Virus record (IMG/VR): IMGVR_UViG_3300035158_000481
Location: 1 to 21,806 of that record
DNA from: a virus
Reading direction: 5' to 3' (one strand)
DNA: 21,806 bases
The first letter of the stretch is position 1; every line of letters starts with the position of its first letter. Below the pieces are notes generated by a model. It was not told where the DNA came from. It ran no database searches and was given only the letters and a program-made list of their open reading frames with translations. A program made the position numbers and the translations under genes. Shown here in pieces: positions 4,823-13,800 of this stretch.

Positions 4823-6747
4823 TGAGTTTCCAGGAAACAGAAGCGAACATCGTGCCGGTGACGGAGGACGTCGAGAAGGCGAACCGCTTGTGCGAGCTTT
4901 TCGAGAAGGACCTCCGCCACCAGGTTGCGTGGCGTCGGAACCTAGCGGCGCGTGACGAGCGGTACTATCACAACGAGCAGCGCACGGCCGAGGAGATCAA
5001 GGCCCTCGAGGACAAAGAGCGTGCGCCGGTCCAGATCAACGAGATCGGCCCGGTGCTGGATTCGATTCTCTCGGATGCCCTGGACGTCGAGTTCGACTGG
5101 GAGGTCATTCCGATCCCGGGCGTCGAGTCGGTGCTCGAGACGGAGGAGCTTGCGGCGTCCGTGTACACGTGCCTGCTGAACGAGGCGAAGACGCGGTCGG
5201 GAATCGAGTTTTCGCAGGACGACGTGAAGGAGGACGGGCTGATCGTCGGCCGCGGGTGGGTGGAGATCGATTTTGACGGTCCGAACATCAGTCTTCTGCA
5301 CGTGCCCTGGCGGGACATGTGGTGGGACTGCTACGCGCAGGACAAGTATACGCTCTCCGATGCGCGGCACGTCGAGCGGTCGAAGTGGGTGCCGTACGAG
5401 TGGGCGCTGAAGACGTACAAGAAGCAGGCCCGCCAGCTCAAGGATCTCTACGAGGAGACGACCGACGAGGGGGTCGTGGGCGAGGGGCAGTACCCGGCGA
5501 CGCAGGACTACGAGCTTTCCGCCGGCGAGGGCGACAAAGAGAAGCCGAAGTACGTCGACAAGAAGAACAAGCGGATCCGCCTGGTCGAGATGTGGTACTA
5601 CGGGGATGATGGCCGGGTCCGGAAGGCGCTCTTCTCGAAGAAGATCCTGATTTCGGACGTCGATCGGCTCGAGGTGCGGCCGAAGCCGCTCAAGGTGAAC
5701 ACGCTCCCCTTCCGCTCGTACACCGTGAAGGTCGACCACAAGGGATTCCCGTACGGAGTCGTCCGGCCGCTCGTCGACCTGCAGGACATCATCAACAAGC
5801 GGTACTCGAAAGCCGAGTTTCTCCTGGACGTCAACCAGGTCATTACCCAGGAAGGCCTCTTCGAGGACCTCAACGACCTCGCGCAGAAGGCGGCGCAGCC
5901 CGACGCGGTGATCGAGATGCCGGCGGGCGCGGAGTACGGCAAGCATTTCGTGATTGAGCGCGGCGGGGAGCTGTCGACCCAGCAGTACTCGATGTTCGTC
6001 GACGCGATTCAGCGCATCCGGGAGATCGGGTCGCGTAACGCCGAGGCGCTGGGGTTGCCGTCGAACGCGCGAACGGGTCCGGCGATCGCGCGCCGGCAGC
6101 AGGCCGCGGCGAACACGGTCTACAAGGCGTTTCGGAACATGAAGCGGTTCTGGTACGAGCTGGGACTGGTCATGCAGCGGTTCATCCGCGCGTACTACAC
6201 CGACGAGCGGATCATCCGGGTTACGAACGAGGAGGGGGCCGTCGAGTACGTGAACGTCAACGGCGACGAGGCGCGTCTCAATCTCAACGACCCCCGGAAC
6301 CATTTCGACCTCGAGATGACGTCCGTGCCGGCGTCGCGTGACGCACGGGATCGCGAGCGCGAGCGCATGGAGAACCTGGGGAAGACGCTCGGGCCGGACG
6401 TGTTCCCGGCGGAGATGTGGGTGGAGAACTCGGGGCTTCGGCACAAGAAGAAGATCATCAAGTGGATTCGCCAGATGCGCGAGGCGAAGTCGCAGCCGTC
6501 GCCCGAGGAGCAGGCCAAGACGCAGAAGCTCATGGCCGAGGCGCAGGCGATCATGATCGAGGCGGGCCTGGATGAGGCGAAGGCACAGGAAGTGCTCGCG
6601 AAGGCCGGCCTCGAGCGGGCGCAGACGGAAGGCACGCAGATCGAGAATGCCTTGCTTCTCGAGAAGCTCGAGGCGCTCGATTCGGGCGTGGCGTCGATCA
6701 AGACGTGGATCGAGGGCCAGCCCAAGGAGTCGACCGATGCCTCGTGA
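4822..6747 (+). CDS. Portal protein, P22-like
   Basis: Dodecameric ring at the capsid vertex through which DNA enters and leaves. The N-terminal region (ARDERYYHNEQRTAEEIKAL, then ERAPVQINEIGPVLDSILSD) has the pattern of P22-family portals: a charged helix, then a motif where a conserved Pro/Asn pair precedes a helix. The central part (YGVVRPLVDLQDIINKRYSK; then a helix-rich segment with ARTGPAIARRQQAA) is also typical, and the C-terminal 90 residues form a long Ala/Glu/Lys coiled-coil (QAKTQKLMAEAQAIMIEAGL), comparable to the P22 barrel region. At 641 aa it is close to P22-type portals (about 700). It sits between terL and scaffold. The start ATG overlaps the terL stop; GGAG lies upstream. 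Confidence 0.88.
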   Translation: MSFQETEANIVPVTEDVEKANRLCELFEKDLRHQVAWRRNLAARDERYYHNEQRTAEEIKALEDKERAPVQINEIGPVLDSILSDALDVEFDWEVIPIPGVESVLETEELAASVYTCLLNEAKTRSGIEFSQDDVKEDGLIVGRGWVEIDFDGPNISLLHVPWRDMWWDCYAQDKYTLSDARHVERSKWVPYEWALKTYKKQARQLKDLYEETTDEGVVGEGQYPATQDYELSAGEGDKEKPKYVDKKNKRIRLVEMWYYGDDGRVRKALFSKKILISDVDRLEVRPKPLKVNTLPFRSYTVKVDHKGFPYGVVRPLVDLQDIINKRYSKAEFLLDVNQVITQEGLFEDLNDLAQKAAQPDAVIEMPAGAEYGKHFVIERGGELSTQQYSMFVDAIQRIREIGSRNAEALGLPSNARTGPAIARRQQAAANTVYKAFRNMKRFWYELGLVMQRFIRAYYTDERIIRVTNEEGAVEYVNVNGDEARLNLNDPRNHFDLEMTSVPASRDARDRERERMENLGKTLGPDVFPAEMWVENSGLRHKKKIIKWIRQMREAKSQPSPEEQAKTQKLMAEAQAIMIEAGLDEAKAQEVLAKAGLERAQTEGTQIENALLLEKLEALDSGVASIKTWIEGQPKESTDAS

Positions 6748-6928
6748 GCTGGAACTGAAACTGCTTCGAGCGGCGCACCGGCGCGGGTACGGGAAGAAGC
6801 GTACCGGCGCGTTCGTGTACGGGACGATGAGGAAGACCGGCTGGAAGCCGCGACGGGAAGTCGAGGCGGCCAGGTGCGCGCACCGGAGGGCGCGCAGCCG
6901 GGCATTGAGACGTAAGCTCGCGTCATGA
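6737..6928 (+). CDS. Small very basic protein (63 aa)
   Basis: The ATG at 6737 has AAGGAG at 6724-6729, spacing 7 nt, and overlaps the end of the portal gene by 11 nt. The product is rich in Arg and Lys, with GYGKKRTGAFVYGTMRKTGW in the middle and an Arg-rich tail. It may bind DNA or the acidic scaffold, but no family is recognised. Its stop overlaps the next tiny frame as ATGA. Position between portal and scaffold suggests a head-assembly helper; this is inferred from context only. Confidence 0.6.
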   Translation: MPRELELKLLRAAHRRGYGKKRTGAFVYGTMRKTGWKPRREVEAARCAHRRARSRALRRKLAS

Positions 6929-6999
6929 GCGCGGGATACGGATATACGGCGAATCAGGAGCCGCCGGAAGTGCTCCTGGATTACGTTACTCCGCGGTAA
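6925..6999 (+). CDS. Tiny peptide (24 aa), tentative
   Basis: An ATG overlaps the preceding stop as ATGA and the frame ends with TAA 12 nt before the scaffold ATG, filling the gap exactly. The peptide is MSAGYGYTANQEPPEVLLDY plus four residues. It contains no known motif and there is no clear Shine-Dalgarno of its own. Support is only positional; conservation in relatives would be needed. Confidence 0.3.
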   Translation: MSAGYGYTANQEPPEVLLDYVTPR

Positions 7000-7011
7000 A
7001 GGAGGGTTTCG

Positions 7012-8070
7012 ATGGGGGATACGGCAACCGAGGCCAAGGAAGGCACGGAGGCTCAGGAGGAGAAGAAGGATTTTTTCGAGGCGTTCGCGTCCGAGGATGA
7101 CTTCGCTCCGCCCACCGACGAAGAGGACGAAAAAGAAGGTTCGCAGGACGACTCGTCCACGTCCAGCGACGATACGTCTGAGGGCGACGCAGACGGCAAC
7201 AAAGACGTCGCCAACGAGACCGATTCCGAGGGAGAAGGTGCGGGCGCGTCCGATTCCGATGATGACGACGAGTCCGCTGCCGGCGAGACGATCCCGAAGG
7301 GCCGTTTTGGCAAGGTCGTTGCCCAGCGCAACGAGCTTCGGGAGGAAGTGTCACAACTGAAAGCGCGGCTTGCCGCGAAGGATGAAGTGCAAAAGTCTCA
7401 GGCCAAGCCCGAGGATGAGAAGAAGGAGGACGAGGACGAGGAGGACCTTGACGAGCCGTTCATGGGAACGAGACGCGATTTCCGTGAGGCCGTGCGCAAG
7501 GAGGCGAAGGCGATCGCCGAGGAACAGACCGGTTCTGTTCGCGGCGAGGTCACGAAGCTGCACATGCGCATGTCCGAGCGGGAGTTTCGTCAGTCCCACA
7601 ATGACTACGACAAGGTCGTGTACGAGTCCGGCTTCATGGAGAAGCTGCAGAACCTCGCAAAGGGAGGCGACCGGGAAGCCCAAAGCATCGTTCGTGACAT
7701 TCTCGCGAGCGAGGACCCGGCTGCCGAGCTGTACGATGCGGCTCGCGAGGTGCAGGGGCTCAAGCCTCCTGCGGTTGACGAGATCGACGCGGATAACTGG
7801 GACCAGGTAAAGCCGGTCCTTGACGCGCTCGGCTTGAAGACCACCAAGGAGAAGTGGGCCAGCCGCCGGAAGGGAGCCACGGGTGACGGCGATGCCGACG
7901 CCGGAGGCGAAAAGAAGGCGGCGAAGAAATCCAAGAAGAAGTCCGACGACGACTCATCCGGCGACGCCGGCAGTCTTCGCAAGGCTCCGTCCGGAGCCGG
8001 CGATACGGGCAAAAGCACCGCTCCCGAGGTCATCGATCTCGACGATCACTTTGGCAGTACGTTTTCTTGA
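7012..8070 (+). CDS. Scaffolding protein (352 aa)
   Basis: Likely internal scaffold for procapsid assembly. It lies between portal and major capsid protein, the usual place. The sequence is extremely acidic and low in complexity in the first 100 residues, then GRFGKVVAQRNELREEVSQL begins a coiled-coil (residues about 100-125), a helix-rich middle, and a Lys-rich segment (GEKKAAKKSKKK) near the C-terminus, where scaffolds often contact the capsid. AAAGGAGG lies 7 nt before the ATG. The sequence does not contain a protease signature, so it appears to be scaffold only. Identification is by context and composition, since scaffold sequences are poorly conserved. Confidence 0.75.
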   Translation: MGDTATEAKEGTEAQEEKKDFFEAFASEDDFAPPTDEEDEKEGSQDDSSTSSDDTSEGDADGNKDVANETDSEGEGAGASDSDDDDESAAGETIPKGRFGKVVAQRNELREEVSQLKARLAAKDEVQKSQAKPEDEKKEDEDEEDLDEPFMGTRRDFREAVRKEAKAIAEEQTGSVRGEVTKLHMRMSEREFRQSHNDYDKVVYESGFMEKLQNLAKGGDREAQSIVRDILASEDPAAELYDAAREVQGLKPPAVDEIDADNWDQVKPVLDALGLKTTKEKWASRRKGATGDGDADAGGEKKAAKKSKKKSDDDSSGDAGSLRKAPSGAGDTGKSTAPEVIDLDDHFGSTFS

Positions 8071-8088
8071 AGCGATAAACGCTTCGGG
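8066..8088 (+). promoter_or_regulatory. Hairpin in leader of the major capsid gene
   Basis: GAAGCG (8069-8074) pairs with CGCTTC (8080-8085) around a 5-nt loop, and three flanking pairs (one G-C, two G-U) may extend the stem. It overlaps the scaffold stop codon and ends a few bases before AAGGAG of the capsid gene. No T-run follows, so an mRNA-stabilising or processing hairpin is more likely than a terminator. Confidence 0.45.
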
Positions 8089-8103
8089 GAAAGGAGTGCG
8101 TAG

Positions 8104-9123
8104 ATGGTGTACACCATCGAGGCTACGCACGATTGCTCTGTACAGCAGTACGCCCGTTGGGTCTGGACGCAGTACATCCGGAACGCCTTTTGGTCGAGGT
8201 TCATGGGGACCTCGGACAACGCGGTGATCCAGGTGAAGAAAGAACTGCAGAAGATCCCGGGCGACAACATACAGATCCCAATCCGTGCGAAGCTCAAAGG
8301 CACGTCCAGAACCGAAGGTGACAATACCCTCAAGGGGAACGAGGAAGGGATCGAGTTCGAGACCCAGCGCATCACGGTCGACGAGGTGCGGTGGGGCGTT
8401 GCTCGTAAGGGCAAGATGTCTCAGAAGCGCGTCGCGTTCAGTCTGCGCGAGCAGACCCGCGGAGCGCTCACGGACCTGGCCCAGGAGGAGCTCGACCGGG
8501 ATATCACGACGGCAATGGTCGCAACGCCGGCGGGTACCGATCGAATACTCTACGGCAACAGCGTCTCGAACACCGCCCTGACCGATATCGACAGCACCGA
8601 CGACAAGTGCACGGCCGACGGCCTGCGCCTGGCGAAGCGGTTGCTGAAGAAGCAGGTCGATCCTCGCATTCGTCCCGCCAAGATGAAGAACGGAGACGAG
8701 CTCTTCATCGCTGTTCTGGACACGTACGCGGTCCGTGACCTCAAGGAGGACACGGGCACGACCGGGTGGGCGCAGATTCAGCTGAACGCTGCGGCCCGCG
8801 GGAAGAACAACCCGATGATGACCGGAGCATTGGGAATGATCGAGAATATCGTGCTCTACGAGTACGAGTATCTCCCGATCCTGTCAGGTGCAGGTGCGGG
8901 CAGCATCGACGTCGCCCAGAATCTCATCCTGGGTGCGCAGGCTGCGGCAGTCGTATGGGGTCAGATGACCGAGTATTCGGAGGATCTGGACGACTACAAG
9001 CACAGGCACGGGTTCAGTATCGATGAGATTCGAGGGATCGAGAAACTGAAGTTCAGCTTCGACGATACCTCGAAAGACCATGGCGTCTTCACCTGGTACA
9101 CGTCAGGTGTCGCCGATAGCTAA
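8104..9123 (+). CDS. Major capsid protein, N4-gp56 family
   Basis: HK97-fold shell protein. Several stretches match the N4-gp56 major-capsid pattern: IPGDNIQIPIRAKLKGTSR and then EGDNTLKGNEEGIEFETQRI (residues about 58-92), VRWGVARKGKMSQKRVAFSL (about 96-115), the RILYGNS loop, the AKRLLKKQVDPRIRPAKMK stretch, NPMMTGALGMIENIVLYEYE (about 237-256) and LILGAQAAAVVWGQ (about 275-288). At 339 aa the length is usual. AAGGAG (8091-8096) precedes the ATG by 7 nt. It follows the scaffold and a leader hairpin, as expected for the most abundant virion protein. Confidence 0.93.
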   Translation: MVYTIEATHDCSVQQYARWVWTQYIRNAFWSRFMGTSDNAVIQVKKELQKIPGDNIQIPIRAKLKGTSRTEGDNTLKGNEEGIEFETQRITVDEVRWGVARKGKMSQKRVAFSLREQTRGALTDLAQEELDRDITTAMVATPAGTDRILYGNSVSNTALTDIDSTDDKCTADGLRLAKRLLKKQVDPRIRPAKMKNGDELFIAVLDTYAVRDLKEDTGTTGWAQIQLNAAARGKNNPMMTGALGMIENIVLYEYEYLPILSGAGAGSIDVAQNLILGAQAAAVVWGQMTEYSEDLDDYKHRHGFSIDEIRGIEKLKFSFDDTSKDHGVFTWYTSGVADS

Positions 9124-9134
9124 GGAGGCTGACG

Positions 9135-9668
9135 TTGGGTAGCAAGTACGTAGACAGTGCTGGCCGGACCTACGAGGACCTCGGGGAGCTGGTCGGCGCT
9201 GTCGTGCAAACGGCGAAGATGAAGATCGCCTCGACTACGCTCACCAAGGGCCAGTCCGTGCTCCAGTACCTCGGCGGGATTCCCGCCGATGGTATCCGGG
9301 TCGTGGGCGGCGCGGTGGACGTGACGATCGTTCAGGAAGGAAGCGGCACGCTGGCGCTGTCGATCGGTACTCCCGCGGACCCCGACAGGTTCGCGGAGTT
9401 CGACAACAGCGACGCGGGCTACGACGCCTCGTTCGTGGAGGACTTCACGGACGCGGACGCCTCGCTGATCGATCCGATCATCGAGTCGACGGACATCACG
9501 GCCAACTCGCCGGCAGTCATATCCGTGAAGCTCGAAGAGCGGAACGATGTGACGGGCGACTCGGTTGTGGTGTCGGGTTTCGTGTATCTGGACTACGTTC
9601 AGCTCGGCGCCGTATCTGCTCGCCAGGTGCGGAAGGCCGACGGCAACGTGGATACGGATCGCACGTGA
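9135..9668 (+). CDS. Putative head decoration / capsid-associated protein (177 aa)
   Basis: TTG start at 9135 chosen because AAGGAGG (9122-9128) is at ideal spacing and the frame begins immediately after the capsid gene. The protein is predicted mainly beta: VVGGAVDVTIVQEGSGTLAL, then VISVKLEERNDVTGDSVVVS, separated by acidic turns. No Cys or His motifs and no signal peptide. A small beta-rich protein right after the major capsid gene, and before a strong terminator, fits a decoration or cement protein made in similar amounts to the capsid. The family is not recognised by sequence, so the role is inferred from position. Confidence 0.6.
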   Translation: MGSKYVDSAGRTYEDLGELVGAVVQTAKMKIASTTLTKGQSVLQYLGGIPADGIRVVGGAVDVTIVQEGSGTLALSIGTPADPDRFAEFDNSDAGYDASFVEDFTDADASLIDPIIESTDITANSPAVISVKLEERNDVTGDSVVVSGFVYLDYVQLGAVSARQVRKADGNVDTDRT

Positions 9669-9687
9669 TCGCCGTAAGGGATTTTAC

Positions 9688-9713
9688 CGCCGGGGGGCTT
9701 CGGCCCCCCGGTG
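9688..9713 (+). terminator. Strong UUCG-loop hairpin after capsid genes
   Basis: An 11-bp stem (9688-9698 with 9703-9713), including nine perfect pairs CCGGGGGGC/GCCCCCCGG and a TTCG tetraloop. It is followed by CCCTCTTTC, a modest T-run, so termination may be partial. It separates the head genes from the neck/tail genes and may raise capsid mRNA relative to downstream genes. Confidence 0.75.
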
Positions 9714-9735
9714 CCCTCTTTCACGAGGTGGTGCA

Positions 9736-10584
9736 GTGAATCGGCGCGAGATGCGGGAGAAGGTGTTCTCGCTGCTCCAGGAGGAGCGGGCGAATCCTCG
9801 TCAGTGGACGCGGGAGGAAGTGAACGACTATCTCAACGAGGGCGAGGACGAGCACAACAAGCTGTCGCGGCAACTACGCGAGCGCGTGTCGTACACGGTG
9901 GGCCTTTATGGCAACACGTTCCCGGTCCCGGGAGGAGCGCTCGAGATCGCCAGCGCCCACTACTGGGACGGGACTGACGAGAAACCGCTTGAGCTGAAGA
10001 CGCGCCGGGACAACGACAGGGACTACGGCGAGGGGTGGGAGGACGAGACGACCTCGCAGCCCTGGCGGCTGTTCGAGTCGTTGCTCGAGGAGACTCCGTA
10101 CTTCGGGATACGGGACTACCTGAGCCTCTACCCGATATCGAGCGCGGACGACATCACGATCGCGCAGGAGGACCTCTCCGCGGAGCTCAACGGCGTCGGT
10201 GAGCTCGTGTGGCTCGAGGGCGACACGTCGCGCGGGATCCCCGTGGGTCTGTCGGACGACGAGATCTACCCGGTCGACGGCCAGCAGTTCGGCATGGTGG
10301 TGGGGGTGTACGAGCGCGACGCCGACGACGATGACGCGCTTTTCATCGAAACCCCTCGATGCCCGCGCGGAATGGAGTCGGACGGCGACGAGCCGGAGAT
10401 CAGAAAGTCGAATCACATGGCGGTTGTGAATTACGCCATGTACAGGTGCCTCTCGCGCCCGGGCGAGACGCAGGACATGAAGACCGCGGCGCACTACCTG
10501 AAGCTCTTCGACAGCGATCGTCGGGCGAATCGCGGGCAGCCGGTGGTGAGGGCCGACATACGGGTGAGACCATGGAGGGTGTGA
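9736..10584 (+). CDS. Putative head-tail adaptor (neck) protein (282 aa)
   Basis: GTG start at 9736 chosen because GAGGTG lies 5 nt upstream; the in-frame extension to 9565 runs through the terminator and the previous gene. The N-terminus (REMREKVFSLLQEERANPRQ, WTREEVNDYLNEGEDEHNKL) is helical with W-T-x-x-E-V-x-x-Y-L-N, the pattern of phage adaptors that attach under the portal. The middle is beta-rich and acidic, and the C-terminus (NYAMYRCLSRPGETQDMKTA) returns to helices, again as in neck proteins of podoviruses. The position after the capsid and decoration genes supports this. The exact family was not verifiable without a search. Confidence 0.6.
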   Translation: MNRREMREKVFSLLQEERANPRQWTREEVNDYLNEGEDEHNKLSRQLRERVSYTVGLYGNTFPVPGGALEIASAHYWDGTDEKPLELKTRRDNDRDYGEGWEDETTSQPWRLFESLLEETPYFGIRDYLSLYPISSADDITIAQEDLSAELNGVGELVWLEGDTSRGIPVGLSDDEIYPVDGQQFGMVVGVYERDADDDDALFIETPRCPRGMESDGDEPEIRKSNHMAVVNYAMYRCLSRPGETQDMKTAAHYLKLFDSDRRANRGQPVVRADIRVRPWRV

Positions 10585-10585
10585 G

Positions 10586-10822
10586 ATGACCGTTGAAGTA
10601 GTGAAGTCGCGGGTGTGCAAGGAGGACATCAAGTTCGGGACCGGGAGTTTTACGCGCCAGGTCGGAGAGACGCAGATGCAGTCGTGCACGGAGGTCTATG
10701 CCGCGCACGTGCCGATCCGCGACAAGAAGGGGAAGTTCACCGCGGAGAACGTCGAGGCCGCCCTGGCGGAGGTCATGACGATCGCGCGGTTGGTGAATCA
10801 GAAGATCGACGCCTTGACGTAG
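10586..10822 (+). CDS. Stand-alone paralogue of the giant protein's N-terminal domain (78 aa)
   Basis: The ATG follows GGAGGG directly after the adaptor gene. Residues 13-65 align without gaps with residues 11-63 of the next gene: ED-x2-FG-x-G, R, H-x-PI-x-D, KF, VE-x-AL-x-E and T are shared, about 19 identities in 53 positions by my count. The protein therefore seems to be a free copy of the domain that starts the 1251-aa surface protein. Its role is unknown. It could be an anchor or ring subunit on the virion to which the large protein attaches, or a cap competing for the same site. TAG stop. Confidence 0.65.
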   Translation: MTVEVVKSRVCKEDIKFGTGSFTRQVGETQMQSCTEVYAAHVPIRDKKGKFTAENVEAALAEVMTIARLVNQKIDALT

Positions 10823-10834
10823 GCGGGAGCAGAG

Positions 10835-13800
10835 ATGTCAGTACTTCGTGGGCTCGCGGGCGAGGAGGATTTCGCGTTCGGTCTCGGGACTGAGCATCGA
10901 ATGGAGGGGTTCGGCCGGAAGGCCGTTCGGACGCAGATACAGGCAAGGCACTTCCCGATCCTCGACGCCCTGCAGAAGTTCGACTTGGCGGACGTTGAAG
11001 GCGCCCTCGAGGAGTGTTGGACGGTTGTTTACCAGATGCTCGTCGATGCCGCGGACGCCCTGTACGACGGCGGCTACATCACGGACAAGGAGAGCTTCAT
11101 CGACGATATCCTCGATGAGGCCAGCGACGTCGCCGAGGACATCAACGACGACACGGATGAGGGCGGCTACGACGGCGGCTCGGACATTGGAGACACGCCG
11201 ACACCAGTGACGGACGGCGTGATCTACGTGCGGTACCCGGCTCGCGTGCGGCCGTCGACCAGGGCGATCCTGTGGGTTGAGGGCGTCGGCGGACTGGCGC
11301 CGTACACGTGGGAGATCCTGGCGAACAATACTGGCGCGACGCTTACCGCCCAGGGAGACACGTCCCGCGTTCTGTACACCGCCGGCACTGTCGAGGCGAG
11401 CGATACAATCAAGGTGACGGATGCGAACGGGCTGACAGCAACGTGCATCATCGAAATCGCCTCGGACGCGCCGGTCATCACGATCTACGGGGCGACGACC
11501 GCGGTAGTGAACGGCCCGGCCGTGGCGCTGCACGCGACCGGCGGGGCGACGCCGTACACGTGGGACCTGTACGCGGACGTGACGGGCGGATCGCTGACGG
11601 CGAACTCCGGCTATTTCGTGGGCCAGGGGTCTTGCGACTACTACCCGGGCACCATAGCGGGCACCGACACCGTTCGGGTGACGGAGCTCAACGGCTCGGT
11701 CGACCTGCACGACATCGTCGTTTCCGCAACGGATCCCGCGCACCCGAACCCTCAGATTCACGGGGCGACCTGGTGCCGCGTGCGCGGCGCGAGCGACCCG
11801 AACAGCGCGGACGTCTCGACCGACGAGGACTACGTGCTCCTCCTGCAGTGCGTGGGCGGCGAGGGGATGATCGACTGGGAAATCTCAGACGACAATTCCG
11901 GCGCGTCCATCTACCCGAAGGTCTCGCTGCCCGTGGACGGGAAGGACCTCGGGGACGCGCGATCGCCGGCGGCGGTCGAGGCCTCCTGGTACCGCAGTCG
12001 GCCGCGCGAGGCGGGACCTCCGTGGGAGGAGGGCGCGTGCCTCATGAACCTCGCGTACAGCGTTGCCAACGAGGACGCCCTTGAGACCGTCTGCACGACG
12101 ATCGGAGCGGAAATCGTGAAGTGGATCGGTGACGACATCGGCGTGAGCTTCCCGTGGGTTCACATCCGGACGACGACGGGGCAGACTACCGAGGACCTCA
12201 TCGACGCGCTCGACGACCACTACACGACCGAGTGGATTACGCCGAACTATCGCCGGTACCGGGCGGGATCCACCCCGATCTACATGTCCGGCGATGCGTC
12301 CGATACGACCGACTCCGCCCTGGCCGTCGAGGTGATCGCGGTGTACGTTGCGGGGACGACCTCTGGCGTCACCGACACCGTGAAGGTCACGGACACGAAC
12401 GGAATGACCGACGAGCACACCATCAGCGTGCTCGCGGAGGCGACGACGACGGAGCCTGAGATATACGGCTGGACCGAGTGCGTCGAGAACGGCGAGCTCA
12501 TCCTCAAGGTCTACGGGGGAACCCCGCCGTACGACTGGGAGATCCCAACGAACAACAGCGGCTCGCAGATGTTCGAGACGGAGGAGGACGAAGACGGCCA
12601 GAATCGCTACAAGGCCGGGTCCACCGCGGACGTGTCCGACACCGTGCGGGTCACGGATGCCAACGGAAAGACCGACGAGCACACCATCAGCGTGTACGAC
12701 AGTTCCGAATCGGGAGACCACGACGACGACAACCCGTACTCCTGGCCGCCGTACTGGAACGACGACACCGGGTACCTGCAGGTAAACATCGCACCCCAGG
12801 AAGCGATAACCGACGGGGCCCAGTGGCGCGTCAACGGCGGCACGTGGATGGATAGCGGCGAGCGCGTTGACGGGCTCGACGTGGGCGACGCGGCCTACGT
12901 CGAGTTCAAAGCGATCGACAACTGGACGATACCGGACCCGCAGACCGTGACGATCGTGGCGGGTGCGAACGTTGTGTCCGGGACGTACGAGCAGGCGGCC
13001 GGGGTCATTGCGTCTTTTACGGTCTCGTGCGACCGAGATTATTACCCGGGCCGCGTACTTCGGCTGACGATCACCCCGAAGGACTCGGAGGGCAACCAGG
13101 TCTTCGTGGCCGAGACTGACATCATCATTACGTCGTCGGCCGAGGGGCTGGACCTGTACGGCTCCGGTACCTGCCAGCGGACGGACGCGACAGAGTCGCT
13201 CGAGACGACGATCGGCGGCGGAGGCACGTACTACAAGGACGTCGCGTGGTGGGGCGAGACCCCGTTCGACGATCCGATGACGATCACCGTGAAGCTGGCC
13301 GACGACGAGTCGATCACAGGATCCGTGCAGGTGGACCTCGACGCGGCTACGCTGGCGCTCACGGACACCGGGTCAGGCCAGTACATCAACGAGACGAAGT
13401 ACGAGCACCTTTCTGTGGCCGTCAAGGACAGCGGTGGGGCCACCTGCGCCGAGTTCGACGGGGACGTGCTGCTCTCGCCGAGCGAGGGGGAGATATCGCT
13501 CGACGGCGTCACGTACGGCGCGAGCGCGACGCTGTCCATCACGAACGGGTCCGGTTCGACGGACCTGTACCTCAAGAGTTGCAGCGGCGACGTGACGATC
13601 ACTGCTGTTCTCGTGGACGATACCTCTCTGACCGATACGGCAGACCTTGAGGAGGTGCCAATTACGTTCGAGTTCGGTGGTGCCTGGGACGCGGCGAACA
13701 AGACGGGGCTCATTTCGGATGCCACCGCGTTCGAGATCACGATCACCGCGAAGCGCGGCAACGATACCGTGACGACCTTTGCGGAGGCCTGCACGGTCAC

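Noticed and set aside
4942-6444. 500-codon open frame on the minus strand opposite the portal gene
   Set aside because: Arg/Leu/Val/Pro-rich shadow of a GC-rich gene; no ribosome site, no domain, and fully covered by the clear portal gene.
9565-9735. N-terminal extension of the adaptor gene to 9565
   Set aside because: It would read through the decoration gene in another frame and through the hairpin terminator; GTG 9736 has its own ribosome site.
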